Below, piece after piece: positions 36,696 to 45,833 of a stretch of 64,000 nt of DNA (its first letter is position 1; every line of letters starts with the position of its first letter). This stretch comes from Acetobacteraceae bacterium (GTDB lineage Bacteria > Pseudomonadota > Alphaproteobacteria > Acetobacterales > Acetobacteraceae): contig SHWL01000005.1 in NCBI GenBank assembly GCA_009693865.1, forward strand, positions 1-64,000, in the 5' to 3' direction. The position numbers were made by a program, and so were the translations under genes. The notes beneath the pieces were generated by a model. It saw nothing but the letters and a program-made list of their open reading frames with translations. It did no database searches and was not told where the DNA came from.

Positions 36696-37699
36696 AACTA
36701 AGCCTGATCGTTCGCGGCCAGCATCCGCCCGGCGACTCCGAACAGCACTTGCGCGACGATCTCGAACTGGTGCGATGCGCCGACCGTCTCGGTTTCGACG
36801 GCATCGTCAAAGGTTCGCACTACAGCGCACACCCGTTCGAGTCCGTGCAGCAAATCCCGTTTCTCTCCTACTGTGCCGCGATCGCACCGCGGCTGCGGAT
36901 CATCTGTGGCCTTGTGCTGGTGCCGTTGCACAAGCCGCTCGATCTCGCCGAGCAACTCGCGACCCTCGACCAATTATGTGGCGGCAAGCTCGTCTTCGGA
37001 GCCGGCATCGGTTATCGCGACGTCGAGTTCAAGGCATTCGGCGTGCCGCGCGGCGCACTCGGCGCCCGCTTCGAGGAATGTTTGACCGCTGTCCGCCGCC
37101 TGTGGACGGAGGACTTCGTCGACATGAAGGGGTCGAATTTCGAGCTCGACCATGCCTCTTGCTCGGTCAAACCGTTACAGAAGCCGACTCCGCCCATCTG
37201 GATCGGTGCCAATGCCGACGTCGCGATCCGGCGCGCGGCGCGCATCGGCGATTGCTGGTATATCAACCCGCACAACACGCTGGCGACGATCGAGCGGCAG
37301 ATGGACTTGTATAAACGCGCGCTCGACGAATACGGCCGCCCCTTCCCCACCGAGGTGCCGATGCGGCGGGAGGTGTTCATCGCGAAAACCCGCGCCGAGG
37401 CGATCCGCCTCGCCCGCCCCTACCTTGAAGAGAAGTACAAAGCCTACCGAGCCTGGGGTCAGGACAAGGTGATGCCCGAAGGCGACAGTTTCGATCACAC
37501 CTTCGACGACCTCCTCGAAGATCGCTTTCTCCTTGGCTCGCCATCCGAGGTCGCGGATCAACTCAATCGACTCAACCAGCGCCTCGGAGTCAACCACCTT
37601 GTCGCCTCGATCCACTGGCCCGGAATGCCAAACAGCCTCGCGCTTGAGCAGCTGCACCTCCTGGCCACGGAAGTCCGCCCACTCCTGGCCGTCGCTTGA
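36692..37699 (+). CDS. LLM class flavin-dependent oxidoreductase
   Basis: 335 aa, luciferase-like TIM barrel: DGIVKGSHYSAHPFE, RLRIICGLVLVPLHKPLDLA, GAGIGYRDVEFKAFGVPR near 110, then PPIWIGANADVAIRRAARIG near 170. These bacterial monooxygenases or reductases use FMN or F420. It follows the VOC gene by an ATGA overlap. The stop is followed 11 bp later by a multi-hairpin repeat element. Confidence 0.92.
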   Translation: MKLSLIVRGQHPPGDSEQHLRDDLELVRCADRLGFDGIVKGSHYSAHPFESVQQIPFLSYCAAIAPRLRIICGLVLVPLHKPLDLAEQLATLDQLCGGKLVFGAGIGYRDVEFKAFGVPRGALGARFEECLTAVRRLWTEDFVDMKGSNFELDHASCSVKPLQKPTPPIWIGANADVAIRRAARIGDCWYINPHNTLATIERQMDLYKRALDEYGRPFPTEVPMRREVFIAKTRAEAIRLARPYLEEKYKAYRAWGQDKVMPEGDSFDHTFDDLLEDRFLLGSPSEVADQLNRLNQRLGVNHLVASIHWPGMPNSLALEQLHLLATEVRPLLAVA

Positions 37700-37710
37700 A
37701 GGGGACAGCA

Positions 37711-37946
37711 TCGGGGCTTTGCCCCAAACCCCACCAAGAGGCTCTGCCCTCCTGGAACTCCACCAAGGGCTCGCCCTTGGAACCATGACTTTTGGTCAGA
37801 GCCTCAGGGGGGTCTACTCGGACGTCGATACGTCCGAGTAGACCCCCCTGAGGCTCTGACCCAATAAATCGCGGTCCAGGGACCGTGTCCCTGGTGGGAG
37901 GTCCAGGAGGGCAAAGCCCTCTGGCGGGTTTCAGGGCAGTGCCCTG
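37711..37946. repeat. Multi-hairpin interspersed element, copy 1
   Basis: A string of hairpins in order: cggggctttgcccc, an agaggctctgccctc-type stem, ccaagggctcgcccttgg, the phrase aaccatgacttttggt, a long central palindrome with 32-bp perfect arms (37794-37825 / 37830-37861, 4-nt loop), aaatcgcggt, ccagggaccgtgtccctgg, a ccaggagggc stem and cagggcagtgccctg. The copy at 43188-43426 has the same order and flanks but a different central palindrome. It fills the gap 37700-38004 after the LLM gene. Confidence 0.85.
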
Positions 37947-38004
37947 ACGCTATCCCCATTCAAACGATTGCCGAGACTCGGCATGACGTGGCAGGAAGCG
38001 TGTC

Positions 38005-38964
38005 ATGCTCAAGCGCCGCGCCGCCATTGCCACTGGGTTGACCGCTGTTCTGGCGCCGCCTGTTCGCGCGGCCGGCAGTTTTCAGAATTTTGTCAACGGA
38101 GTTTATGCCGAGGCTGGCGGCGCGGGGATTCGCCGGGACGTGCTCGACGCCGCCTTCGCCGGTGTGTCGCCGAACCAAAGCGTTATCGACAAGGACCGGC
38201 GCCAGGCCGAGTTCAGCATGACCTGGACGCGCTATCGCGGTTTGGTGATCAGCGACAAGCGAATCACGAATGGCCGAGTCGCGGTCGCGCAAAATCGCGC
38301 TCTGTTCAGCCAGGTGGAAAGCCGGTTTGGCGTCTCCGCGTCTGTGATCGCCGGCATCTGGGGTCTCGAATCGAGCTTTGGCACCACGACCGGCGATTAC
38401 AAGGTGATCGAGTCGATTGCGACGCTCGCCTGGGAAGGCCGCCGCGCCGCGTTTTTTCGCGCCGAACTGATGGCCGCGCTGAAAATCCTCAACAACGGCG
38501 ACATCGCACCGGCGCGCATGCTGGGCTCCTACGCCGGGGCGATGGGACAACCGCAGTTCATGCCCACGAGTTTTCTGCGCCTCGCGGTGGATTTCGACGG
38601 CGACGGGCGGCGCGACATCTGGAACAGCAAAGCCGACGTGCTCGGCTCGATCGCGAATTATCTGGCGCGCTCGGGCTGGCGCGCGGGGGAGACCTGGGGC
38701 CAGCCGGTCAGGATTCCCGCCGGTGTTCCCGCCGCTGGCCGGGAGACGAGGCGTTCGCTATCGGAGTGGGCGCGGTTGGGTGTCACGCCAACGGCCGGAA
38801 AATGGGCCGCGTCAGGCGAGGCTCCGTCCGCCCTTCTGGCGCCCGATGGAGCCGGTGGCGAAACGTTCATGGTGTTCAACAATTTTACCGCCATTCGGCG
38901 TTACAACCCGTCCGATTTTTACGCGATCGCGGTGGGGTTGATCGGCGACTGGGTCATGAGCTGA
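38005..38964 (+). CDS. Lytic murein transglycosylase (MltB-like)
   Basis: 319 aa with an N-terminal KRRAAIATG signal-like segment ending near VRAAGS (Tat- or Sec-type). The catalytic Glu122 is in GIWGLESSFG. The MltB family pattern continues with LGSYAGAMGQPQFMPTSF near 175 and DFDGDGRRDIW near 195. It cleaves peptidoglycan glycan strands in the periplasm. The D,D-carboxypeptidase gene follows after 15 bp, making a cell-wall pair. Confidence 0.93.
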   Translation: MLKRRAAIATGLTAVLAPPVRAAGSFQNFVNGVYAEAGGAGIRRDVLDAAFAGVSPNQSVIDKDRRQAEFSMTWTRYRGLVISDKRITNGRVAVAQNRALFSQVESRFGVSASVIAGIWGLESSFGTTTGDYKVIESIATLAWEGRRAAFFRAELMAALKILNNGDIAPARMLGSYAGAMGQPQFMPTSFLRLAVDFDGDGRRDIWNSKADVLGSIANYLARSGWRAGETWGQPVRIPAGVPAAGRETRRSLSEWARLGVTPTAGKWAASGEAPSALLAPDGAGGETFMVFNNFTAIRRYNPSDFYAIAVGLIGDWVMS

Positions 38965-38979
38965 ACAGGAGACTGTGTG

Positions 38980-40173
38980 ATGAAACTATCGCGTCGTCTC
39001 GCGTTAACGGCCGCCCTGGCGGGTTTCGGCTCGCCGGTGTTTGGCGCCCGTCCGCCCAAGGGAAAGCGAAAGGACCCCATCGCCACGGGCACGCCCGGCG
39101 AAACGCCGTTGGGCCCGGTCGATACCGTCGCGAAATGGGCCTTCGTCCAGGATTTCACAACGGGTGCGATCTTGCTGGACAAGCGGTCGGATGAGCCGAT
39201 GCCGCCGTCCTCCATGACCAAGCTGATGACCATGTATCTGGTCTATGAGCGGTTGAAGAAGGGACAATTGAAACTGACGGACACGCTGACGGTCTCCGCC
39301 AGAGCCGCCGCCATGGGCGGATCGCGCATGTTCATCGAGGTCGGCAAACCAGTGGTGGTCGAGGATCTGGTCCGCGGTGTGATCGTGCAATCCGGCAACG
39401 ACGCCGCCGTGGTGCTCGCGGAAGCCGTCGCGGGCTCCGAAGAAAAATTCGCGGAACTGATGAACGCCAAGGGTAAAGAAATTGGCCTGACCCATTCAGC
39501 GTTCCGCAACTCGACCGGATGGCCGGACCCGGAACAATTCATGAGCGCCCGCGACATCGCGACGCTGGCGCGCCGGATCATCGTCGATTTCCCGGAATAT
39601 TATAAATACGACTCCGAAAGGACCTTCCGGTACAACAACATTGACCAACCGAATCGCCATCCGATGGTGCAGGCGGGTACCGCCGATGGGCTGAAAACCG
39701 GGCACACGGACGCCGGCGGTTTCGGCCTCGCCGCCAGTTCGTCCCGCGACGGGCGGCGCATGATCATGGTGCTGAACGGCATGAAGTCCATGCACGAACG
39801 CGCCCTTGAGGCCGAACGGACAATGAACTGGGCTTTTGCGAATTTTGAGAATGTCACGCTGTTTTCCGCCAACGAGGTGATCGATAACATCCCCGTCTGG
39901 CTTGGCACGGACAAAACGGTGCCGATGGTCGGTGGCCACGATCTGGTGGTCACATTACCGAAGGCGTGGCGTCAGACGGCGTCGATCAAGATTAACTACG
40001 AGGCCCCGTTGAAGGCGCCGATCGTTCGCGGCCAACCTGTCGGAACGTTGGTGCTGCGCGGCCAGGGCGTGCCGAACATGGACGTGCCGCTGTTGGCCGG
40101 AGTCGATGTGCCGCGATTGAGCCTGCCGATGCGTGGCTTCGCGGTCGTTTCGCACTACGTATCCGGCGGCTGA
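38980..40173 (+). CDS. dacC: D-alanyl-D-alanine carboxypeptidase (PBP5/6 type)
   Basis: 397 aa from the ATG at 38980; a GTG one codon upstream is an alternative. Signal segment MKLSRRLALTAALAGFGSPV. Serine peptidase S11 motifs: S78-M-T-K81, S138-G-N140 and K239-T-G. The C-terminal beta-rich domain ends in a short tail. It trims the terminal D-Ala from peptidoglycan peptides. The gene sits between a lytic transglycosylase and thymidylate kinase, with tmk starting 1 nt past its stop. The symbol is by type; dacA-like is equally possible. Confidence 0.93.
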   Translation: MKLSRRLALTAALAGFGSPVFGARPPKGKRKDPIATGTPGETPLGPVDTVAKWAFVQDFTTGAILLDKRSDEPMPPSSMTKLMTMYLVYERLKKGQLKLTDTLTVSARAAAMGGSRMFIEVGKPVVVEDLVRGVIVQSGNDAAVVLAEAVAGSEEKFAELMNAKGKEIGLTHSAFRNSTGWPDPEQFMSARDIATLARRIIVDFPEYYKYDSERTFRYNNIDQPNRHPMVQAGTADGLKTGHTDAGGFGLAASSSRDGRRMIMVLNGMKSMHERALEAERTMNWAFANFENVTLFSANEVIDNIPVWLGTDKTVPMVGGHDLVVTLPKAWRQTASIKINYEAPLKAPIVRGQPVGTLVLRGQGVPNMDVPLLAGVDVPRLSLPMRGFAVVSHYVSGG

Positions 40174-40174
40174 G

Positions 40175-40801
40175 GTGCCCGACGGCCGCCTGATCGTGCT
40201 GGAAGGCGGCGAGGGCGCGGGGAAATCGACACAGGCCCGATTGCTCGCGGACGCTTTGTGCGCTCTTGGCTTTCCTGTGTTGCGCACACGTGAACCAGGC
40301 GGCTCGCCCGGCGCCGAATTTTTACGAAGCGCGCTGCTGTCGGGAGAGATCGATTGGAGCCCGCGCGCCGAGACCATGTTGCACGTCGCCGCGCGGATGG
40401 AGCACGTCGCCAAAACAATCCGTCCGGCGATCGAGGCCGGTAGCTGGGTGGTTTGCGACCGGTTTCATGATTCGACAATGGCATATCAAGGCCATGGTCT
40501 GGATGTCGATCGCGGCATGATCGCCGCGCTGGGATCGATGGTGGGCATTACACCCGATCTGACAATCGTGCTGGACGTACCGCGGGAGGCGGCGTTAACC
40601 CGCTTGCGCCAACGAGGCGCCCCCGACGACCGCTACGAACGATTGAACGAAGCATTCCACCTTCGGGTGAACGAAGGATTTCGCGCCATCGCCGCGGAGC
40701 CACGCCATGTGCTGGTGGACGCGAGCGGCGACATCGCGGCGGTGCATGCGGCGATCATGGCCGCAATTCATGATTTGATCCGCTCCGTCCGCGGCCCGTA
40801 G
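40175..40801 (+). CDS. tmk: Thymidylate kinase
   Basis: About 208 aa from a GTG at 40175, next to the dacC stop; an ATG at 40133 would overlap dacC by 41 nt. P-loop EGGEGAGKST (residues 10-19), the DR-type motif CDRFHDSTMAYQG near 88, and the LID region RLRQRGAPDDRYE near 145. It phosphorylates dTMP to dTDP. The 3' end overlaps the convergent aldolase gene by 34 bp. In many alphaproteobacteria dac-tmk-holB is the order; here holB is not next. Confidence 0.94.
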   Translation: MPDGRLIVLEGGEGAGKSTQARLLADALCALGFPVLRTREPGGSPGAEFLRSALLSGEIDWSPRAETMLHVAARMEHVAKTIRPAIEAGSWVVCDRFHDSTMAYQGHGLDVDRGMIAALGSMVGITPDLTIVLDVPREAALTRLRQRGAPDDRYERLNEAFHLRVNEGFRAIAAEPRHVLVDASGDIAAVHAAIMAAIHDLIRSVRGP

Positions 40802-41400
40802 CTTTTAAAACGTTCCACCGCCGCGGCGATTTCCCGGTCGGACAACAAGCGAGGCGTTCCGGCGGATCGGGCGAGAAGATACTGCCGGCACAACGATTCC
40901 AGCAGCACCGCGCGGGACAGCGCCCGATCCGCGTCGTGCGCGTAAACGATCATGCCGTGGTTCGCCAGCAAACATACGGAGCGGCCTTGCAAAGCGGTCA
41001 CGGCCTCACGCGCCAACTCCGGTGTGCCGAAGGTGACATAAGGCGCGCAGCGGACATTGGCTCCGCCGAACTGCACGACCATGTAATGAAATGGCGGCAG
41101 CTCTTCATTGAGACAAGCCAGGGCCGTACAGGCATCGGCGTGAGTATGCACGACGCAGCCCGCCGCCGGGAAAGCGCGATAAATCGCCGCGTGCATTTCC
41201 CACTCGCTCGACGGGGTCGCCTTGTTCAGCGAGGTGCCGTCCAGAGTCACTTTGGCCATGCCCGCCTGACCGACCCCGCCCGGCGCGCCACCGGACGGGG
41301 TAATCAGCATGCCGCGGCTTGTTCGCGTGCTGACATTGCCGGAACTGCCAGCAATCAGCCCTAGTTCACCAAGGGTGTTGTAGAGCCGAAGCGCGCTCAC
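40768..41400 (-). CDS. Class II aldolase/adducin family protein
   Basis: 210 aa, GTG start at 41400 in a GTGA overlap with the alcohol dehydrogenase stop. Zinc and catalytic residues of fuculose-phosphate aldolase type: SSEWEMHAAIYRA (Glu66), VVHTHADA (His85, His87) and LANHGMI (third His near 147). It would cleave or form a C-C bond in a sugar or hydroxyacid phosphate. Coupled to the Zn-dehydrogenase, it suggests a small sugar or polyol pathway. Confidence 0.92.
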   Translation of the reverse strand: MSALRLYNTLGELGLIAGSSGNVSTRTSRGMLITPSGGAPGGVGQAGMAKVTLDGTSLNKATPSSEWEMHAAIYRAFPAAGCVVHTHADACTALACLNEELPPFHYMVVQFGGANVRCAPYVTFGTPELAREAVTALQGRSVCLLANHGMIVYAHDADRALSRAVLLESLCRQYLLARSAGTPRLLSDREIAAAVERFKSYGPRTERIKS

Positions 41401-42452
41401 ATCAGGAAAACACCTTTCCCGTCGGACTGGTGGTCGAACAGTTTATAGGCTTCCTCGGCCTGCTCCAGTTGCCAGCGATGCGTGAACAGCCGATCCACGT
41501 CGACCTTACGCTCGACGCAGAACCGCGCGCATTCGGCCTGGATGATGTTGGAGAACGTCCAGGACGCGACCAGCGTCATTTGCCGGCGCAACAAATGCGG
41601 GCTGACGTCGATCTTCACGTCGCCGCCCTCGCCCACGAAGCACATCGTGCCCCAAACCTTGGTGGAGCGGATCGCGTTCAACCGAGCCTCGGCGTTACTG
41701 GACGTGTCCAGCGACAGATCGGCGTAGCGCCCGTTGGTGAGTTCCTTGATCGCAGCGACAGGATCGTTGGAGCCGGGATTGACCGTCTCATCCGCGCCAA
41801 ATTCTTTCGCGCGGGCAAGCCGTTGCGGATTGATATCCAGCGCGATCACGCGCGCGCCCATCGCCTTGGCGAATTGCGTGCCGGCGAGGCCAACCGGCCC
41901 CTGACCGAAAATCGCGATCGTATCGCGGCCGGAAATGTTCATCCGCCGCAGCGCGCCATACGCCGTCCCCGATCCGCAGGCGACCGCCGCTCCCGCCGAA
42001 AAACTCAGCTCGTCCGGCAGCGGAACCATCGTGTTCGCGGGCACCAGCAGATACTTCGCGTGGCCGCCGTGCGAGTTGGAGCCATACACCTTCACCGGAA
42101 CCTGCTGACACAACTGCTGCCAGCCGGAGCGGCAATGATCGCACTGCGTGCAGCCCTGATAGTGATGCACCATCACCCTCTGGCCCACCTTCGCCTCGGT
42201 TGGCGATACCCCTGGGCCAACGGCGGCGACGATGCCGCAGGGCTCGTGCCCGGCGATGGTCGGATTTGGATTGGCCGGCAAACCCGTGGAATTGGCGCCG
42301 CGACCGGCTTTCGGCCGCCGGTACTGATGCAAATCCGAGCCGCACATGCCCGACGCCTTCATTTCCACCACGACCTCGCCCGGTCCCGGCGTGGGGTCCG
42401 GGAAATTCATGATTTCCAGCTCTTTTTCGCCATGAAACACGACGCCGCGCAT
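41397..42452 (-). CDS. Zinc-dependent alcohol dehydrogenase (MDR family)
   Basis: 351 aa from the ATG at 42452 (GGAGGGA upstream). Catalytic zinc ligands in SGMCGSDLHQ and AGHEPCG, structural zinc cysteines in QGCTQCDHCRSGWQQLC, and the NAD motif IFGQGPVGLAGTQFA near 178. Medium-chain dehydrogenase of the sorbitol/threonine dehydrogenase branch. Its stop overlaps the start of the class II aldolase. The product could feed that aldolase. Confidence 0.93.
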   Translation of the reverse strand: MRGVVFHGEKELEIMNFPDPTPGPGEVVVEMKASGMCGSDLHQYRRPKAGRGANSTGLPANPNPTIAGHEPCGIVAAVGPGVSPTEAKVGQRVMVHHYQGCTQCDHCRSGWQQLCQQVPVKVYGSNSHGGHAKYLLVPANTMVPLPDELSFSAGAAVACGSGTAYGALRRMNISGRDTIAIFGQGPVGLAGTQFAKAMGARVIALDINPQRLARAKEFGADETVNPGSNDPVAAIKELTNGRYADLSLDTSSNAEARLNAIRSTKVWGTMCFVGEGGDVKIDVSPHLLRRQMTLVASWTFSNIIQAECARFCVERKVDVDRLFTHRWQLEQAEEAYKLFDHQSDGKGVFLM

Positions 42453-42615
42453 GGTTCCCTCCATTTCGTAAACCGGTCCGGACTGTGCCACGGTTCGCGC
42501 CGGTTGACTAACCCGGGAGGACGGCTCACGGAATCAGGCAATGTGCTCCGCCGTCACTGGCGGTGCGATGACAACGGAACAACAACAAGCCGAGGCGGCG
42601 TAAGGAGAAAAAGAC

Positions 42616-43170
42616 ATGGCCGGCACATTTGGACGTTACGAGGAACTGCCGCTCGACAAGATGACCGCGGAACAGCGAGCCGGATACGATTACATCGTCG
42701 AAGGCCGTGGCAGCATGCTCGGGCCGTATAAGATCTGGATGCATAATCCGAAGCTTTTGCGCGCCGCGTCTCCGTTGGGTCAGCATTTCACGCCAGACTC
42801 ATCCTCGCTGACCGAGCGGGAGCGGGAGATCGCGGTCATCGTGATCACCCACCAATTGCGTTCCGATTACCCCGGCGCGGCGCACGAAAAGCGCGGCAAG
42901 GAAATCGGCCTGGGGGACGCGACGGTCGAGGCAATGGCCGCCGGTCTCCCCGCCTCGTTTACCGATCCGAAGGAGCAACTGGTATACGAGGTCGCGGTGT
43001 CGCTCGCGAACAACCGGATCGTGTCGCAGGGCCTGTACGATCGCGCCGTCAAAGTACTGGGCCACGAGCGCATCACCGACATGATCGTCCTTATGGCCTA
43101 CTACACCGCCGTGTCCCTGACGATGAACTTTTACGCGGTCCCGGCCGGAACACCCGGATTGGCGCGTTGA
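42616..43170 (+). CDS. Carboxymuconolactone decarboxylase family protein (copy 2)
   Basis: 184 aa, clear paralogue of 2095-2655 (GRYEELPLDKMTAEQRAGYD; SLTEREREIAV; RSDYPGAAHEKRGKEIGL). Like copy 1 it lacks the CxxC of AhpD-type members, having no Cys in the active-site helix at all. AAGGAG lies upstream of the ATG. A multi-hairpin element begins 18 bp after the stop, then a Rieske oxygenase operon. Probably a decarboxylase-like or ring-opening partner in aromatic breakdown. Confidence 0.88.
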   Translation: MAGTFGRYEELPLDKMTAEQRAGYDYIVEGRGSMLGPYKIWMHNPKLLRAASPLGQHFTPDSSSLTEREREIAVIVITHQLRSDYPGAAHEKRGKEIGLGDATVEAMAAGLPASFTDPKEQLVYEVAVSLANNRIVSQGLYDRAVKVLGHERITDMIVLMAYYTAVSLTMNFYAVPAGTPGLAR

Positions 43171-43187
43171 CGATGTAGCCAAGGATT

Positions 43188-43426
43188 CGGGGTTTCACCC
43201 CGGACCCGATCAGAGGGCGCCGCCCTCTGAACTCCCGCCAAGGGCAGCGGCCCTTGGAACCATGACTTTTGGTTGGAGAATGGGAGAGGGCCTGCGAGGA
43301 GGTTGAAGCACCTCGATAGGCCCTCTCCCATTCTCCAACCAATGAATCGCGGTCCAGGGACCGTGTCCCTGGTGGGAGGTCCAGGAGGGCAACGCCCTCC
43401 TGGTGGGTTCCTGGGCAAAGCCCAGG
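43188..43426. repeat. Multi-hairpin interspersed element, copy 2
   Basis: Same architecture as 37711-37946: cggggtttcaccccg, agagggcgccgccctct, ccaagggcagcggcccttgg, aaccatgacttttggt, a central palindrome with 23-bp perfect arms (43271-43293 / 43318-43340) enclosing a smaller stem, aatcgcggt, ccagggaccgtgtccctgg, a ccaggagggc stem and cctgggcaaagcccagg. The outer blocks are nearly identical to copy 1; the central arms share nothing with it. It occupies most of the gap 43171-43484. Confidence 0.85.
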
Positions 43427-43484
43427 GTCTCGACGCCGGGGCGCATTCGTGGTGCGATGGCGCCCGGAAAAAGCGGAAGAACTC

Positions 43485-44798
43485 ATGACCAACGCCACCG
43501 AGAGTCTGGAACTCACACGGGTCGGCCCGGGGACGCCGATGGGTGGGCTGATGCGGCAGTATTGGCTGCCGGCGTTGCGATCGTCGGAAGTCGTGGCGAA
43601 CGGCGATCCCATACGCTTGATGCTACTGGGCGAGAAGTTGATCGCGTTCCGCGACGCGACGGGCAAGGTCGGGGTCATGGACCACCGCTGCCCGCATCGA
43701 TGCGCGTCGTTATTTTTCGGCCGCAACGAAGGCGACGGCATCGCATGTGTCTATCACGGTTGGAAATTCGCCACCGATGGCACGTGCCTGGCGCAACCCA
43801 ACCTGCCGCCGCATCAGGAGTTCAAAGACAAAGTCCACGCCAAGACCTATCAGGTTCAGGAGCGCGCCGGTCTGATCTGGGTTTACATGGGCGCGCGCGA
43901 GCAGGCCCCGCCGATGCCGGAGATCGAGGCGTCTCTGCTGGACGACGCCGACCTCAACATCAATTTCACCCAGCGCGAGTGCAACTGGTTGCAGGCGCTG
44001 GAAGGCGACATCGACACCTCGCATTTCAGTTGGCTGCATGTCGGCAGCGTGACGCCGGATCAGGTGCAGGACGACAACTGGGTCAAGTACCAGGTCCAGG
44101 ATCGCGCGCCGGAATTCCAGGTCACCGACACCGGCTGGGGCACGATGTATTGTGCCACACGCCCGGCGGAGAACGGGCAGACCTACTGGCGATTCGCGCA
44201 TTTCGCCTTCCCGTTCTGGACGTTCATCCCGCAGGGCACATTCGTGGACCGGGTGATCGCGCGCGCCTGGGTGCCGATGGACGACACGCACGTGATGTTC
44301 ATGGCGCTGAGTTGGAAGCAGGCGTCGGGAACGAAACCTCTGGCCAACGGTTTGCCGATCCCGGGCGCGACTCCGCGGCCGGAGTACCAACCGAACACGA
44401 CGGACTGGTATGGCAGGTGGCGTCCGGTGCAGAACTCGGCGAACGATTATCTCATCGATCGCGAGGCGCAACGGAACAACACGATCTATACCGGCATCAC
44501 GCACATCGCCATGCAGGATCAGGCGATCACCGAAAGCATGGGCGATATCGTCGATCATTCGTTCGAGCATTTGGCGCCAAGCGATCAGATGATCACGCGC
44601 ACGCGGCGGCGTCTGCTGCTGGCGGCTCGGGCGTTGCGCGATGAGGGTGTCATGCCGCCGGCGGTCGACGATCCCGCGTTGTACCAAAAGATTCGCAGCG
44701 GGGAGCGGATCCTGAAGGAGAACGACTGGCAGGCTGCGTACGACGACGGGATGAAGGCGGCCGTGCGGCCGGTGCCGTTCCGCCAGGCGGCGGAATAA
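43485..44798 (+). CDS. Rieske oxygenase, phthalate-4,5-dioxygenase-like
   Basis: 437 aa from the ATG at 43485. Rieske ligands C69-x-H71 (CPHRCASLFFGR) and C88-x2-H91 (CVYHGWKFATDG). Iron site ALEGDIDTSHFSWLH with His180 and His185, the pattern of single-component-alpha oxygenases of the phthalate/vanillate type. These hydroxylate or O-demethylate aromatic acids and need a separate reductase, which is not in the window. Followed 4 bp later by an LLM flavin enzyme and then an MBL hydrolase. Confidence 0.94.
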   Translation: MTNATESLELTRVGPGTPMGGLMRQYWLPALRSSEVVANGDPIRLMLLGEKLIAFRDATGKVGVMDHRCPHRCASLFFGRNEGDGIACVYHGWKFATDGTCLAQPNLPPHQEFKDKVHAKTYQVQERAGLIWVYMGAREQAPPMPEIEASLLDDADLNINFTQRECNWLQALEGDIDTSHFSWLHVGSVTPDQVQDDNWVKYQVQDRAPEFQVTDTGWGTMYCATRPAENGQTYWRFAHFAFPFWTFIPQGTFVDRVIARAWVPMDDTHVMFMALSWKQASGTKPLANGLPIPGATPRPEYQPNTTDWYGRWRPVQNSANDYLIDREAQRNNTIYTGITHIAMQDQAITESMGDIVDHSFEHLAPSDQMITRTRRRLLLAARALRDEGVMPPAVDDPALYQKIRSGERILKENDWQAAYDDGMKAAVRPVPFRQAAE

Positions 44799-44802
44799 CG
44801 CC

Positions 44803-45831
44803 ATGCGCATCGGTGTATTCGACCACATGGATCGCGGCGACACGCCGCTGGACCAGTTCTTCGACGACCGGATGACTCTGGTCGAGGCCTACGATCGCGC
44901 CGGTTTTTACGGGTATCACGTCGCCGAGCATCACGCGACGCCGCTTGGCGTGGCGCCGGCGCCGGGCATCTGGCTGGCGGCGATCGCGCAACGAACGAAA
45001 CAGTTGCGTTTCGGCGCGCTGGTTTACCTGTTGCCGCTGTATCATCCGATCAAGCTGCTTGAAGAGATCTGCATGCTCGATCAGATGAGTCGCGGCCGGC
45101 TGATGCTGGGGGTCGGGCGCGGCATCTCGCCGATCGAGTTACGGTATTACGGGCTCGATCCCGACCAGACACCGGCGATGTACGCGGAAGCGATGGAGGT
45201 GCTGTTGCGCGGCATGACCTCCGATACGCTGACGTTCGAAGGCAAGCACTACAACTACCACGACGTGCCGATGGAGCTGACCCCGTATCAGCGCCCTCAC
45301 CCGCCTTTGTGGTACGGACTGGGCCGCGCCGAGCATTTGCCGTGGTGCGTTCAGCACAAGGTCAACATCGTCGGCAATCTTGGCGGCGCGGGGATGCGGG
45401 TGATCACCGACCGGTACCGGGCCGAGTGGGCGGAGGCGGGCAACAGCCAGGCGGACATGCCGATGATGGGCGTCGGCCGCCACGTCGTCGTTGGCGAAAC
45501 CGACAAGGAAGCTTTGGAGGTCGCGCGCACCGGTTATGGCAAGTGGCGCGAAAGTTTCCTGAAGCTGTGGATCAAGCACAATCAGATGCCCTCGGCACAT
45601 GCGATCTTTCCCGAAACGTATGAGGAGGCCGAGGCGCAGGGACGCGCCATCGCGGGAACGCCGGATAAGGTGCGCGACTTCCTGCAAACATCGATCGACG
45701 CGGGCGGACTGAATTACGTGCTGTGCCGCTTCGCGTTCGGCGGGATGGCGCGCGACGCGTGTCTGAACTCCATCGATCTGTTCACCCGCCGCGTGATGGC
45801 GGATCTTCAACCCGCGAAAGGCAGTGCCTGA
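44803..45831 (+). CDS. LLM class flavin-dependent monooxygenase
   Basis: 342 aa luciferase-like protein: YDRAGFYGYHVAEHHATPLG near residue 24, LRFGALVYLLPLYHPIKLLE near 68, GRGISPIELRYYGLDPDQ near 105. The family oxidises substrates with reduced FMN. Lies 4 bp after the Rieske gene and 2 bp before the MBL hydrolase, so the three form one operon. Confidence 0.92.
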   Translation: MRIGVFDHMDRGDTPLDQFFDDRMTLVEAYDRAGFYGYHVAEHHATPLGVAPAPGIWLAAIAQRTKQLRFGALVYLLPLYHPIKLLEEICMLDQMSRGRLMLGVGRGISPIELRYYGLDPDQTPAMYAEAMEVLLRGMTSDTLTFEGKHYNYHDVPMELTPYQRPHPPLWYGLGRAEHLPWCVQHKVNIVGNLGGAGMRVITDRYRAEWAEAGNSQADMPMMGVGRHVVVGETDKEALEVARTGYGKWRESFLKLWIKHNQMPSAHAIFPETYEEAEAQGRAIAGTPDKVRDFLQTSIDAGGLNYVLCRFAFGGMARDACLNSIDLFTRRVMADLQPAKGSA

Positions 45832-45833
45832 CC

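Noticed and set aside
37794-37861. Central palindrome considered as a simple Rho-independent terminator
   Set aside because: There is no T run after it, and the arms are far longer than needed; better treated as part of the multi-hairpin element.
41430-42731. 433-codon plus-strand frame opposite the zinc alcohol dehydrogenase
   Set aside because: Arg/His-rich shadow of a gene with intact zinc motifs.
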